Below the pieces are notes generated by a model. The model was given only the letters and a program-made list of their open reading frames with translations, did not search any database and was not told the origin of the DNA. Shown here one piece after another: positions 28,223 through 36,014 of a stretch of 64,000 bases of DNA. Made by a program: the position numbers and the translations under genes. This stretch comes from Ancylobacter sonchi (GTDB lineage: Bacteria; Pseudomonadota; Alphaproteobacteria; Rhizobiales; Xanthobacteraceae), in contig NZ_JAHBGF010000020.1 in NCBI RefSeq assembly GCF_018390695.1, positions 434,001-498,000 of the forward strand, given 5' to 3'. Numbering within the stretch: the first letter of the stretch is position 1; each line of letters begins with the position of its first letter.

Positions 28223-28801
28223 ATGCAAACGGACATCGTCACGGACCGGTGGGACGGCAAGAAACACCCGGCGGATAAAGCCGCGCCGCCAAGGCTCATT
28301 CTGGTCGGCGGCAGCGAGACCGGCCATCGCTACTATCGCCGGCTGTTCGACGGCGCGGAGGCGCGGCGCCGGCCTGGTGCGCTGCGGGCGATGGAGCTTG
28401 AGCCGAGGGCCGGCGCGACCGCCGAGACGGCCGGGGCCGGCGCGCCCGAGCCCGACACGGTGCTGCGCTATGCCTGGGCTTATCTCGTCGAGAGCTTCGC
28501 ACAGTCGAGCCTGTGGTTCTTCGCGACCGAGCTTGCGGTCACGGATCCGTCGCCCCGGCACCGGCTTCATCTGTCGCGGCTGGTGGAAATCGCGACGGCT
28601 GGCATGGTCGGGCCCTGGCGGCGCCTGCAGCGGGAACTCGACGCCCGGTACACCATCGCGGTGCTGCGGGGCCTCGACCTCGCGACGCTGCGCGACATCG
28701 GCATCGAGACTCCCGAGCACATCGTGCCGACGGTGCGGGCGCGGCAGCGCCGGGCGGGCGAGCCCTCTTCCGCCGTGCCGGAGGGGAAGACGCCGGGCTG
28801 A
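28223..28801 (+). CDS. Uncharacterised protein with C-terminal DUF1127-like segment
   Basis: A 192-aa protein. I do not recognise its N-terminal two-thirds, which open with P-R-L-I-L-V-G-G-S-E-T-G and include a helical W-A-Y-L-V-E-S-F-A-Q-S-S-L-W-F-F. Residues about 140-182 read like a DUF1127 module: W-R-R-L-Q-R-E-L, then L-R-G-L-D-L-A-T-L-R-D-I-G-I-E. The start at 28223 follows an AGGAGGG with normal spacing. It lies between the sialyltransferase-like and VirG-like genes on the same strand. The length is more than twice that of ordinary DUF1127 proteins, so this is either a fusion or an expanded family member. Confidence 0.75.
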   Translation: MQTDIVTDRWDGKKHPADKAAPPRLILVGGSETGHRYYRRLFDGAEARRRPGALRAMELEPRAGATAETAGAGAPEPDTVLRYAWAYLVESFAQSSLWFFATELAVTDPSPRHRLHLSRLVEIATAGMVGPWRRLQRELDARYTIAVLRGLDLATLRDIGIETPEHIVPTVRARQRRAGEPSSAVPEGKTPG

Positions 28802-28953
28802 GCGGAAAGGAGCGCTGCTACAACCGCTTACAATATGCGGGGCAGGCCGACACATGGCGACGACACGGGCCGTGCAGCGTGGCCGGCAGACTTTTCCGGT
28901 TATGGCCGCGTCGCTCGCATCGTCGGCCGGCCGCGTTCTTCGAAGGCAGGATC

Positions 28954-29691
28954 GTGAAACATCTCGTTGTCGTCGATGACGATACCCAATTGCGTGGCCT
29001 CCTGATAGACTATCTGTCCCAGCACGCCTTCCGGGTGACCGGGTTGAAGGACAGCCGCCAGCTGGCGCAGCTGCTGGCCACCGATCAGGTCGACCTGGTG
29101 ATCGTCGATCTCAATCTCGGCCATGAGGACGGGCTCGAGATCGTGCGCACCCTGTCCTCTAGGTCGGACGTGCCGATCATCGTCATCAGCGGCGACCGGC
29201 TGGAGGAGACCGACAAGGTGGTGGGGCTGGAGCTCGGCGCCTCCGACTACGTCACCAAGCCGTTCGGGCTGCGCGAGTTCCTGGCGCGCATCCGCGCCGC
29301 GCTGCGTATCAAGCCGATCTCGACCGAGCACAATGATCGCAAGATCTACGGCTTCGAGGGCTGGACGCTGAACGTGAAACGGCGCCAGCTCATGGCGCCC
29401 GACGGACGGGAGATCAAGCTCACCGCCGCCGAGTTCAACCTTCTGGTCGCCTTCCTGCGCTCGCCGCGCCAGATCCTGTCGCGCGAGCAACTGCTGGCGG
29501 CGAGCCGCGTCCATGCCGAGGAAATCTTCGACCGCAGCATCGACGTGCTGATCCTGCGGCTGCGGCGCAAGATCGAGGTGGAGGCCTCCGAGCCGAGGCT
29601 GATCCTTACCGAGCGCGGCGTCGGCTACCTGTTCAACGCCGACGTCACCGTCGAGGAGCGCCGGCGCGTCCGGGCCGCCGGCCCGGCCTGA
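28954..29691 (+). CDS. VirG-like OmpR-family response regulator
   Basis: A 245-aa regulator. The receiver domain has the acidic triad D-D-D near residues 8-10, the phospho-acceptor D52 in I-V-D-L-N-L-G, and K-P-F near residue 103. The winged-helix domain follows from about 130 to 230. Long stretches match VirG closely from memory: E-D-G-L-E-I-V-R, then I-S-G-D-R-L-E-E-T-D-K-V-V, L-E-L-G-A-S-D, R-S-I-D-V-L-I-L-R-L-R-R-K and the late G-V-G-Y-L-F-N-A-D-V. The start is a GTG at 28954. Its partner is probably the VirA-like kinase 3.5 kb upstream. No virB/virD genes or vir-box-like sites are seen in the window. Confidence 0.88.
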   Translation: MKHLVVVDDDTQLRGLLIDYLSQHAFRVTGLKDSRQLAQLLATDQVDLVIVDLNLGHEDGLEIVRTLSSRSDVPIIVISGDRLEETDKVVGLELGASDYVTKPFGLREFLARIRAALRIKPISTEHNDRKIYGFEGWTLNVKRRQLMAPDGREIKLTAAEFNLLVAFLRSPRQILSREQLLAASRVHAEEIFDRSIDVLILRLRRKIEVEASEPRLILTERGVGYLFNADVTVEERRRVRAAGPA

Positions 29692-29701
29692 CACCATCCG
29701 G

Positions 29702-29715
29702 CCGTCGCGCGACGG
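29702..29715 (+). terminator. Perfect palindrome after the VirG-like gene
   Basis: CCGTCGCGCGACGG is a 14-bp perfect palindrome starting 11 bp after the VirG-like stop. It lacks a loop and a U-run, so it may be a weak 3'-end structure only. Confidence 0.35.
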
Positions 29716-29732
29716 CGGCGGCGCGTGCCGTG

Positions 29733-29761
29733 TTGACAGGCCCGCGCCCGCCGCCTATGGG
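29733..29761 (+). promoter_or_regulatory. Candidate sigma-70-type promoter for a small RNA
   Basis: TTGACA at 29733-29738 is a consensus -35 element. Seventeen bases downstream lies TATGGG at 29756-29761, a plausible -10 in a GC-rich alphaproteobacterium. Initiation would fall near 29768. Confidence 0.5.
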
Positions 29762-29767
29762 AAAAGC

Positions 29768-29848
29768 GACCGCCAGTCGCACTGGCCGTAAGCGTTTGAC
29801 GTCAAGCAACGCACTCAACGATCCTCGTCGATCGGAGTGCGTTTTTTT
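29768..29848 (+). ncRNA. Candidate small RNA of about 80 nt
   Basis: The segment between the promoter and a strong terminator has no start codon or reading frame and is rich in dyads. A hairpin forms from GCCAGT (29772-29777) and ACTGGC (29781-29786). The perfect palindrome TTGACGTCAA follows at 29796-29805, then the terminator stem. The size and shape resemble short trans-acting alphaproteobacterial RNAs such as the suhB/MmgR type, but I cannot assign a family. Alternatively it is a leader that controls the MFS gene at 29884. Confidence 0.5.
29808..29848 (+). terminator. Strong intrinsic terminator
   Basis: AACGCACTC (29808-29816) pairs perfectly with GAGTGCGTT (29835-29843). Inside it CGATC (29819-29823) pairs with GATCG (29830-29834), leaving a CTCGTC loop. 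Seven T residues follow the stem (29842-29848). This is the clearest Rho-independent terminator in the window. Confidence 0.88.
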
Positions 29849-29883
29849 GCGCCCGTCAAACGAGGAACAGCCTGGAGATCACC

Positions 29884-31065
29884 ATGGCTTTCCAATCGAT
29901 GCGCGATCCGGCGCAGGGCCGCCTGCTGCTGCTGACCGCCATTCTCTTCCTGTCCTATCTGTGCATCGGCATCTCGCTGCCCATCGTGCCGGTCTATGTC
30001 ACCGGGGCGCTCGGCCTCGGCAATGTCTGGGCCGGGCTCGGCGTCGGCATCGCCTTTCTCGCCACCATCGCCAGCCGGGCCCCGGCCGGCAGCCTGTCGG
30101 ACCGTCGCGGGCCGAAGGGGGCGGTGGGCTGGGGGCTCGCCCTTTATGTCGCCGGGGCGCTCACCTCGCTGGCCGCCGGCCTGTCGCCGGTGTCGCTTGC
30201 CTATCCGGTCCTGCTGGCCGGCCGGCTGCTGGTCGGGCTGGGCGAGAGCCTGGTGGCGGTGGGCGTGATCGCCTGGGGCATCGGGCTGGTCGGTCCCGCC
30301 CGCTCGGGCAAGGTGCTGGCGCTGGTCGGCGCCGCGATCTATGGCGCGCTTGCCGTCGGCGGGCCGCTCGGCCTCCTGCTGCTCGACCGCGTCGGTTTCG
30401 CCGGCGCCATGGCGGTGAGCGCGCTGCTGCCATGCCTGGGCCTGCTGGCGATCTGGCGCATTCCCGGCGTCGCCGCGCATCCCGGCGCCGAGCGACCGTC
30501 GTTCTGGAGCGTGATCGGCCGGATCTGGGCGCACGGCGCGATCGTCTGCCTGCAGGGCATCGGCTTCGCGGCCATCGGCGCCTTCTTCACCCTGTATTTC
30601 CTCGACCGGGGCTGGAGCCATGCCGGCCTCGGCCTCACCGCCTTTGGCGGCGGCTTCGTGTTGGTCCGCGTGCTGTTCGGCCATTTGCCGGACCGCATCG
30701 GCGGGTTGCCGGTGGCGATCGGCTCGCTGGTCGTCGAGGCCGCCGGCCAGGCGCTGATCTGGAGCGCGCCGACGCCGATGCTGGCGCTTCTCGGCGCCTT
30801 CCTGACCGGGCTGGGCTGTTCGATGATCTTCCCCGCCATGGGACGGGAAGTGGTGCGGCTGGTCGAGCCGCATCTGCGCGGCACCGCGCTTGGCGGTTTC
30901 TCCGCCTTCCAGGATGTCGCCTACGGGCTGACCGGGCCGCTGGCCGGCCTCATGGCCGACCGCGCCGGCTATGGCAGCGTGTTCCTGATCGGCGCCGTGG
31001 CGGCGATGGCGGGTTTCGTCATCGCGCTCGGCCTGCGGCACCGGCGCCGGCTCGCCCTATCGTAG
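29884..31065 (+). CDS. MFS transporter (YfcJ/YhhS-like)
   Basis: A 393-aa major-facilitator protein with twelve membrane segments. The loop between segments 2 and 3 reads A-G-S-L-S-D-R-R-G-P-K-G, the family A motif. The pattern of G-R-L-L-V-G-L-G-E-S in segment 4 and G-L-G-C-S-M-I-F-P-A in the second half fits the YfcJ/YhhS drug and sugar efflux subgroup. A ribosome site (GGAG, 29873-29876) lies upstream. It begins 35 bp after the terminator, so it needs its own promoter or read-through. It converges with the phosphatase gene, 8 bp apart. The substrate is unknown. Confidence 0.88.
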   Translation: MAFQSMRDPAQGRLLLLTAILFLSYLCIGISLPIVPVYVTGALGLGNVWAGLGVGIAFLATIASRAPAGSLSDRRGPKGAVGWGLALYVAGALTSLAAGLSPVSLAYPVLLAGRLLVGLGESLVAVGVIAWGIGLVGPARSGKVLALVGAAIYGALAVGGPLGLLLLDRVGFAGAMAVSALLPCLGLLAIWRIPGVAAHPGAERPSFWSVIGRIWAHGAIVCLQGIGFAAIGAFFTLYFLDRGWSHAGLGLTAFGGGFVLVRVLFGHLPDRIGGLPVAIGSLVVEAAGQALIWSAPTPMLALLGAFLTGLGCSMIFPAMGREVVRLVEPHLRGTALGGFSAFQDVAYGLTGPLAGLMADRAGYGSVFLIGAVAAMAGFVIALGLRHRRRLALS

Positions 31066-31073
31066 GGCGAGCC

Positions 31074-31877
31074 TCAGTCCGTCCGGCCACTCAGGCGGCG
31101 CAGCGTGTCGTGCACGCCGCGATTGCCGGCCCAGATCGGGCCGGGATTGGCGAAGTCGCCGTCGAAGGTCGCCACGCCGCCGGCTTCACGGATGAGCACG
31201 ATACCGGCCCAGCAGTCCCAGCAATGCAGCGTGGGGTCGTAATAGCCGGCCAGCCGGTTGGCGGCGACATAGGCGAGCATCAGCGCCCCCGAGCCGACCC
31301 GGAACAGCACCCCGCCCTCGCGATACAGCGCCTCGACGAAGGCGCCGGATTCCTGCGGCGAGGCCTTCTGGGTGGCGCCGAACCCGATGGTCGTCGAGGC
31401 GACCGTCCAGTCCGGATTCATGGCGAGCGGGCGGCCGTTGAGCCGGGCGCCGCTCCCGGTCGCCGCCGCATAGGTCTCGCGCAGCATCGGCGCGTGGATG
31501 ACGCCGGCCACCGGCACGCCGTCGCGCGCGACGCCGATGGAGACCGTCCAGTTCGGCTGGCCGACCAGGAACGGCATCGTGCCGTCGATCGGGTCGATCA
31601 CCCAGACGAAGCCCGAACGTCCCTCGGTGGCGGCTTCCTCCTCGCCGACGATGCCGTCCTGCGGGAACTGCCGGGCGATCTGCCGGCGCAGCCACGCCTC
31701 GATGCCGCGATCCGCCTCGCTGACGAGGTCCTGCGAGTCGGATTTCGAGGTCGGATGCAGCGTGTCGCGGGCGAGGAAGAAGGCGCGCGCCTTGGTGCCC
31801 GCCCGGCGCGCCAGCGTCTCGGCGGCGGCCAGCCGTGCCTGGAGCGGATCGGCCTCGTCGCGGTGTTCCGGTGCCAT
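31074..31877 (-). CDS. Inositol-monophosphatase-family phosphatase
   Basis: A 267-aa lithium-sensitive phosphatase-fold protein. It has the metal-binding motifs G-E-E-E near residue 78, W-V-I-D-P-I-D-G-T near residue 92 and the C-terminal W-D-C-W-A-G. Members hydrolyse inositol-1-phosphate, histidinol phosphate or nucleotide 3'-phosphates. The start at 31877 is the only reasonable Met. It is divergent from the pentitol operon, with a candidate operator nearer to it (31941-31956). Hydrolysis of a sugar phosphate made by that operon is possible, but no evidence is visible. Confidence 0.88.
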   Translation of the reverse strand: MAPEHRDEADPLQARLAAAETLARRAGTKARAFFLARDTLHPTSKSDSQDLVSEADRGIEAWLRRQIARQFPQDGIVGEEEAATEGRSGFVWVIDPIDGTMPFLVGQPNWTVSIGVARDGVPVAGVIHAPMLRETYAAATGSGARLNGRPLAMNPDWTVASTTIGFGATQKASPQESGAFVEALYREGGVLFRVGSGALMLAYVAANRLAGYYDPTLHCWDCWAGIVLIREAGGVATFDGDFANPGPIWAGNRGVHDTLRRLSGRTD

Positions 31878-31940
31878 CCTACGCGTCTCCCCGCTCGCAA
31901 CGCCACATGCGGATCATATCCTGCTGCGATGCTATTGCAT

Positions 31941-31956
31941 ATTTGAGATTACAAAT
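31941..31956. promoter_or_regulatory. Candidate operator in the phosphatase / pentitol operon gap
   Basis: ATTTG at 31941-31945 and CAAAT at 31952-31956 form a perfect inverted repeat with a six-base centre, in an AT-rich patch of the 295-bp gap 31878-32172. A SorC-type regulator encoded in the operon is the natural candidate to bind it. The rest of the gap shows no gene and no clear promoter; AGGAGG at 32162-32167 is the ribosome site of the first operon gene. Confidence 0.4.
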
Positions 31957-32172
31957 GTATCGGTTTCATCGTCGCAAGACGGGCGCACCTGACATCGCCG
32001 GCCGGGCTTTTCGAAGCGGTGGCAGCGGGATGAGGTGTGTCGCGCGGGATGCGGATGGGGATGGCAGCGCCCGGCGTTGCGCCACTGTCCGCCACTAAGG
32101 AGAGACGGCCCGAGCCGTCCGCATGTCGGCCTCGCCCCAGCACCCGGCGCAGAGCCATCTCAGGAGGAAAAC

Positions 32173-33534
32173 ATGAAGCGTGCATTGAGAATCTGCGCCA
32201 GCGTCGTCGCCCTCGCGGCTGCGACTGCGACCATGACCGCCGCGATCCCGGTCGCCGCCATGGCCGACTGGCTCGAAGACGCCGCCAAGCCGCTGAAGGG
32301 TACCGAGATCAACGGTATCTTCCTCGATCGCCCCGGCTACCGGGCCATCATCAAGCTGCTGCCCGAATTCGAGAAGAAGACCGGCATCAAGGTCAATTAC
32401 GAGATCGTCCCCTACGAGAACGCCCGTGAGAAGGAAGTGCTGAACTTCACCTCGCGCGGCGACCTCACCATGGCGCTGGTCGACCTCGTCTGGATCGGCG
32501 AGTTCGCCGAGAACGGCTGGCTGGTTCCGGTCGACGACCTCGCCAAGGACAAGGCGATCACCGATCCCGACCTCAACCTCAAGGGCTTCTTCCCGCTGCT
32601 GCTGGACGCGTTCGGCTCCTGGGGCGGCGTGACCTACGGCCTGCCCTTCGACAATTATTCCGGCCTGCTGTTCTACAATTCCTGCAAGCTGAAGGAAGCC
32701 GGCTTCGACAAGCCGCCGGCGACCTGGGCCGAGCTGAAGGACGTCTATGGTCCGAAGCTGACCGACGCCTCCAAGAACCAGTACGCCTATGCCCTGCAGT
32801 CGCGCCGCGGCGAGACGCAGTCCGCCGACAGCTTCATGCGCTTCCTGTGGCCGTTCGGCGGTTCGCTGCTGAACAAGGACTTCAAGTCCAACCTCAACAG
32901 CAAGGAAAGCCAGACCGGCCTCGCCTTCCGCCAGGACCTGATGAAGTACATGCCGCCGGGCGACGTGTCCTTCGATCACGCCGAGGCGGTGAACGCGCTG
33001 GCGCAGGGCCAGGTGGCGATGATCACCGAATGGTCGGCCTTCTACTCGACCCTGGCCGACCCGGCGACCTCCAAGCTCGGCGACTGCCTCGCCGTGGCTC
33101 CCGAGCCCGCCGGCCCGGCCGGCCGCCTGCCGGCGCTGGGCGGCTTCTCGCTCGCCGTCGCCTCGCAGGCCTCGCCCGAGCAGCAGAAGGCGACCTGGCT
33201 GTTCATCCAGTGGGCCACCTCGGAGGCCATCGCCAAGGCCTATGTCGACGCCGGCGGCGTGTCGGGCCGCATGGCGGTCTATAACGACCCGGACGTGAAG
33301 GCGAAGTACAAGTTCGTCGAGCCGCTGGTCGCCTCCTGGCAGGCTGGCGTGCCAGAGTATCGTCCGCGCTTCCCGGCCTGGCCGGCGATCTCCGAGATCG
33401 TCGCCGAGTGGGGCTCCAAGATGATGCTGGGCGAAGTCACCGTCGAGGGCGGCGCCAAGGAGATCGGCACCCGCATGGAGCAGGTCCTCGGCAAGGAAGG
33501 CTACTACGACGGGAAGAAGAAGCTTCTCCAGTGA
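32173..33534 (+). CDS. Sugar/polyol ABC transporter substrate-binding protein
   Basis: A 453-aa periplasmic binding protein of the cluster B sugar family. A signal peptide ([15 protein letters not shown]) ends near A-M-A-D-W. The family segment [13 protein letters not shown] and [15 protein letters not shown] are present. AGGAGG at 32162-32167 supports the start. It heads the operon with two permeases and a UgpC-type ATPase. Given the ribitol and xylitol enzymes downstream, a pentitol ligand is the best inference. Confidence 0.92.
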   Translation: MKRALRICASVVALAAATATMTAAIPVAAMADWLEDAAKPLKGTEINGIFLDRPGYRAIIKLLPEFEKKTGIKVNYEIVPYENAREKEVLNFTSRGDLTMALVDLVWIGEFAENGWLVPVDDLAKDKAITDPDLNLKGFFPLLLDAFGSWGGVTYGLPFDNYSGLLFYNSCKLKEAGFDKPPATWAELKDVYGPKLTDASKNQYAYALQSRRGETQSADSFMRFLWPFGGSLLNKDFKSNLNSKESQTGLAFRQDLMKYMPPGDVSFDHAEAVNALAQGQVAMITEWSAFYSTLADPATSKLGDCLAVAPEPAGPAGRLPALGGFSLAVASQASPEQQKATWLFIQWATSEAIAKAYVDAGGVSGRMAVYNDPDVKAKYKFVEPLVASWQAGVPEYRPRFPAWPAISEIVAEWGSKMMLGEVTVEGGAKEIGTRMEQVLGKEGYYDGKKKLLQ

Positions 33535-33595
33535 CCGTCGCGAACTGAAGCCGGCGATGCCCGCGGTTCTCCCCCCGGGCCTCGCCGACCTCGAC

Positions 33596-33631
33596 GGGCG
33601 GATGCCCTCTCCCGCGAAGCGGCGTCCGCCC
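33596..33631 (+). terminator. Intercistronic hairpin after the binding-protein gene
   Basis: GGGCGGATGCC (33596-33606) pairs with GGCGTCCGCCC (33621-33631), with one U-G wobble and a 14-base loop. A partly T-rich stretch (CCTTCTTTCT) follows. Such hairpins raise receptor expression over that of permease genes in other ABC operons, so partial termination or mRNA protection is likely. Confidence 0.5.
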
Positions 33632-33665
33632 CCTTCTTTCTGAAACCGTGCCGGGATCCGACGAC

Positions 33666-34220
33666 ATGACCACTCTCCATGGCCGGGCGCTGGACGAACT
33701 GCGCGGCTGCCTCGACGCGGTGCCTGGCGAGGAGTTCGACGCCGCCGTCGCCGCGATCGCCGCCGCCGGGCGCGTCGCGCTCTACGGCGTCGGCCGCGAG
33801 GGCCTGCAGATCAAGGGATTGGCCATGCGCCTGTTCCATCTCGGCCTGAAGGCCGCGGTGGTCGGCGATATGACGACCCCGCCGGTCGGCGCGGGCGACC
33901 TGCTCGTGGTCTCCGCCGGTCCGGGCGATTTCTCCACCGTCTCCGCGCTGATCGGCGTGGCGCGGGATGCCGGCGCCCGGGTGCTGGTGGTGACTGCCGA
34001 GCCGGCGGGCGCCGCCGCAAAGCGGGCCGACCTCGTGCTTACCGTCCCCGCCCAGACCATGGCGAGCGACCAGAGCGCGGTGGCCAATTCGGTGCTGCCG
34101 ATGGGTTCGCTTTACGAGGGCGCGCTCTACATCCTGTTCGAGATCCTCGTCCTCAGCCTGCGCGAGCGGCTGGGCGTGTCGCCGGCGCAGATGCGCGCCA
34201 ACCATACGAATCTGGAGTGA
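33666..34220 (+). CDS. SIS-domain protein, 6-phospho-3-hexuloisomerase-like
   Basis: A 184-aa single-SIS-domain protein. The N-terminal half has R-V-A-L-Y-G-V-G-R-E-G and a later V-V-S-A-G-P-G-D-F-S-T-V, the sugar-phosphate-binding loop. The C-terminal R-A-N-H-T-N-L-E matches the closing motif of PHI/Hxl enzymes. PHI isomerises hexulose-6-phosphate to fructose-6-phosphate in the ribulose monophosphate cycle. No hexulose phosphate synthase is in the window, so it more likely isomerises another phosphorylated sugar. The start at 33666 is preferred to a Met 6 codons upstream. It lies between the transporter receptor and permease genes. Confidence 0.85.
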   Translation: MTTLHGRALDELRGCLDAVPGEEFDAAVAAIAAAGRVALYGVGREGLQIKGLAMRLFHLGLKAAVVGDMTTPPVGAGDLLVVSAGPGDFSTVSALIGVARDAGARVLVVTAEPAGAAAKRADLVLTVPAQTMASDQSAVANSVLPMGSLYEGALYILFEILVLSLRERLGVSPAQMRANHTNLE

Positions 34221-34290
34221 TCCGTGCCGCCTCAGCGCGGCGCCTTTCCCCCGGTCCCTGCCATCAGGACGATGCCACCAGGACGATGCG

Positions 34291-35205
34291 ATGAGTGAAG
34301 CCATGCGGGCAGCCCCCACCAAGCCCAATCGCGGTTACGGCCGCTGGACGCCGCTGTGGTTCCTGGCGCCCGCCGTGCTGACGCTGTTCCTGATCGGCAT
34401 CTACCCGACGATCTTCGCGCTGGTCACCTCGTTCCGGCGCTACAACATCACCCGGCCGCGCGAGGGCTTTCCCTTCGTCGGCTTCGAGAACTACGTCGCG
34501 GTGCTGACCGACAGCACCTTCTGGTCGTCGCTGCTGCTCACCGCCAAGTTCTACGTCACCGTGCTGCCGATCCAGGTCGTGCTCGGCCTGATCGTCGCGC
34601 TGCTGCTGCACAAGCCCGGCATGGGCCTTCTGAAGTCGCTCGCCCGGGTGACGCTGGTGGTGCCGCTCGCCACCACCTATGCGGTGGTCGGCCTGATCGG
34701 CCGCCTGATCTTCAACCGCGATTTCGGCGTCGCGAACCAGTTCCTCTCCTTCGCCGGCTTCGGGCCGGTGGACTGGCTGTCGACGCCGGGCGGCGCCTTC
34801 GCCGCCATCGTCATCATGGACGTCTGGCAGTGGACGCCGTTCTGCGCGCTGATCTTCCTCGCCGGCCTCTCCATGGTGCCCGGCGAGATCGAGGAGGCGG
34901 CGCGGCTGGAGACCTCGTCCAAGCTCGCGCTGCTGCGCCATGTGCAGCTGCCCTACCTGCTGCCCGGCCTCACCGCGGTGATGATCCTGCGCTCGGCCGA
35001 CGTCTTGAAGCTGTTCGACATGGTGTTCGTGATGACGCGCGGCGGGCCGGGCTCGGCCACCGACCTGATCTCGATCTACATCCAGCGCGTCGGCTTCCGC
35101 ATCTTCGATCTCGGCACCGCCTCGGCGCAGGCCATCCTTTTGCTGATCATCACCATCGTCATCAGCCGGCTGTACATCCGCCTGCTCTACCGGGAGGTCC
35201 AGTGA
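34291..35205 (+). CDS. Sugar ABC transporter permease (MalF/UgpA type)
   Basis: A 304-aa inner-membrane permease with six main membrane segments and the EAA loop E-A-A-R-L-E-T-S-S-K-L-A near residue 205, where the ATPase docks. It opens with the typical W-F-L-A-P-A-V-L-T-L-F segment. Its stop overlaps the start of the partner permease (TGATG). It would form the pore for a polyol with the next gene product. Confidence 0.92.
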   Translation: MSEAMRAAPTKPNRGYGRWTPLWFLAPAVLTLFLIGIYPTIFALVTSFRRYNITRPREGFPFVGFENYVAVLTDSTFWSSLLLTAKFYVTVLPIQVVLGLIVALLLHKPGMGLLKSLARVTLVVPLATTYAVVGLIGRLIFNRDFGVANQFLSFAGFGPVDWLSTPGGAFAAIVIMDVWQWTPFCALIFLAGLSMVPGEIEEAARLETSSKLALLRHVQLPYLLPGLTAVMILRSADVLKLFDMVFVMTRGGPGSATDLISIYIQRVGFRIFDLGTASAQAILLLIITIVISRLYIRLLYREVQ

Positions 35206-36014
35206 TGCGCGGCAAGATCCTTCACGCCATCGGGCTCGCCGCCATCGTCGTCTTCACGCTGTTCCCGTTCGTGTGGATGGTGATGGCGAGCTTCAAGACG
35301 CAGTCCGACATCCTCGCCTCGCCGCCGGTGTGGTTCTTCACCCCGACGCTGCAGAACTATGTCGACATCTTCGCCGACACCAAGGTTTCCGGCGCCATCG
35401 TCAACTCGCTGATCGTGGCGACGCTGAGCACGCTCTTGTCGGTGGTGCTCGGCACCCCGGCGGCCTTCGCGCTCGCCCGCTACGACTTCCGCGGCAAGTC
35501 GGACCTGTGGTTCTGGTTCATCTCCAACCGCATGACGAGCCCGATCGTGCTGGCGCTGCCGGTCTACCTGCTCGCCATGTACGCGAACCTGCTCGACACC
35601 CATCTGGTGCTGATCCTGATCTACCTGACCTTCAACATCCCGATCGTGGTGTGGATCGTCACCGACCAGTTCAAGTCGATCCCGCCGGACCTCGAACAGG
35701 CGGCCCGCCTCGACGGCGCCGACCAGTTCACCATCTTCCGCAAGATCTACCTGCCGCTCGGCGCACCGGGCATCGCGGTCTCCGCGATCTTCTCCTTCAT
35801 CTTCTCGTGGAACGAGCTGCTCTACGCGCTGGTGCTGACCCGCCGCAACGTGCAGACCGCGCCCGTCGTCGCCACCTCCTTCATGTCCGGCTACGAACTG
35901 CCCTGGGGCAAGATCATGGCCACCGGCACCGTCATCGTGCTGCCGGTGACGATCTTCGCGCTCATCGTCTCCCGCCACATGGTGCGCGGCCTGACCATGG
36001 GAGCGACCAAGTGA
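35205..36014 (+). CDS. Sugar ABC transporter permease (MalG/UgpE type)
   Basis: A 269-aa permease with six membrane segments. The EAA loop reads E-Q-A-A-R-L-D-G-A-D-Q-F near residue 165, and F-S-W-N-E-L-L-Y follows, as in MalG-type proteins. The start at 35205 shares its first base with the preceding stop, and the stop overlaps the next gene's GTG by 4 bp, so the permease, isomerase and neighbours are translationally coupled. Confidence 0.92.
   Translation: MRGKILHAIGLAAIVVFTLFPFVWMVMASFKTQSDILASPPVWFFTPTLQNYVDIFADTKVSGAIVNSLIVATLSTLLSVVLGTPAAFALARYDFRGKSDLWFWFISNRMTSPIVLALPVYLLAMYANLLDTHLVLILIYLTFNIPIVVWIVTDQFKSIPPDLEQAARLDGADQFTIFRKIYLPLGAPGIAVSAIFSFIFSWNELLYALVLTRRNVQTAPVVATSFMSGYELPWGKIMATGTVIVLPVTIFALIVSRHMVRGLTMGATK

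Noticed and set aside
28984..28995. CAATTG resembling the core of a vir box
   Set aside because: It lies inside the coding start of the VirG-like gene and lacks the flanking vir-box bases, so it is probably chance.
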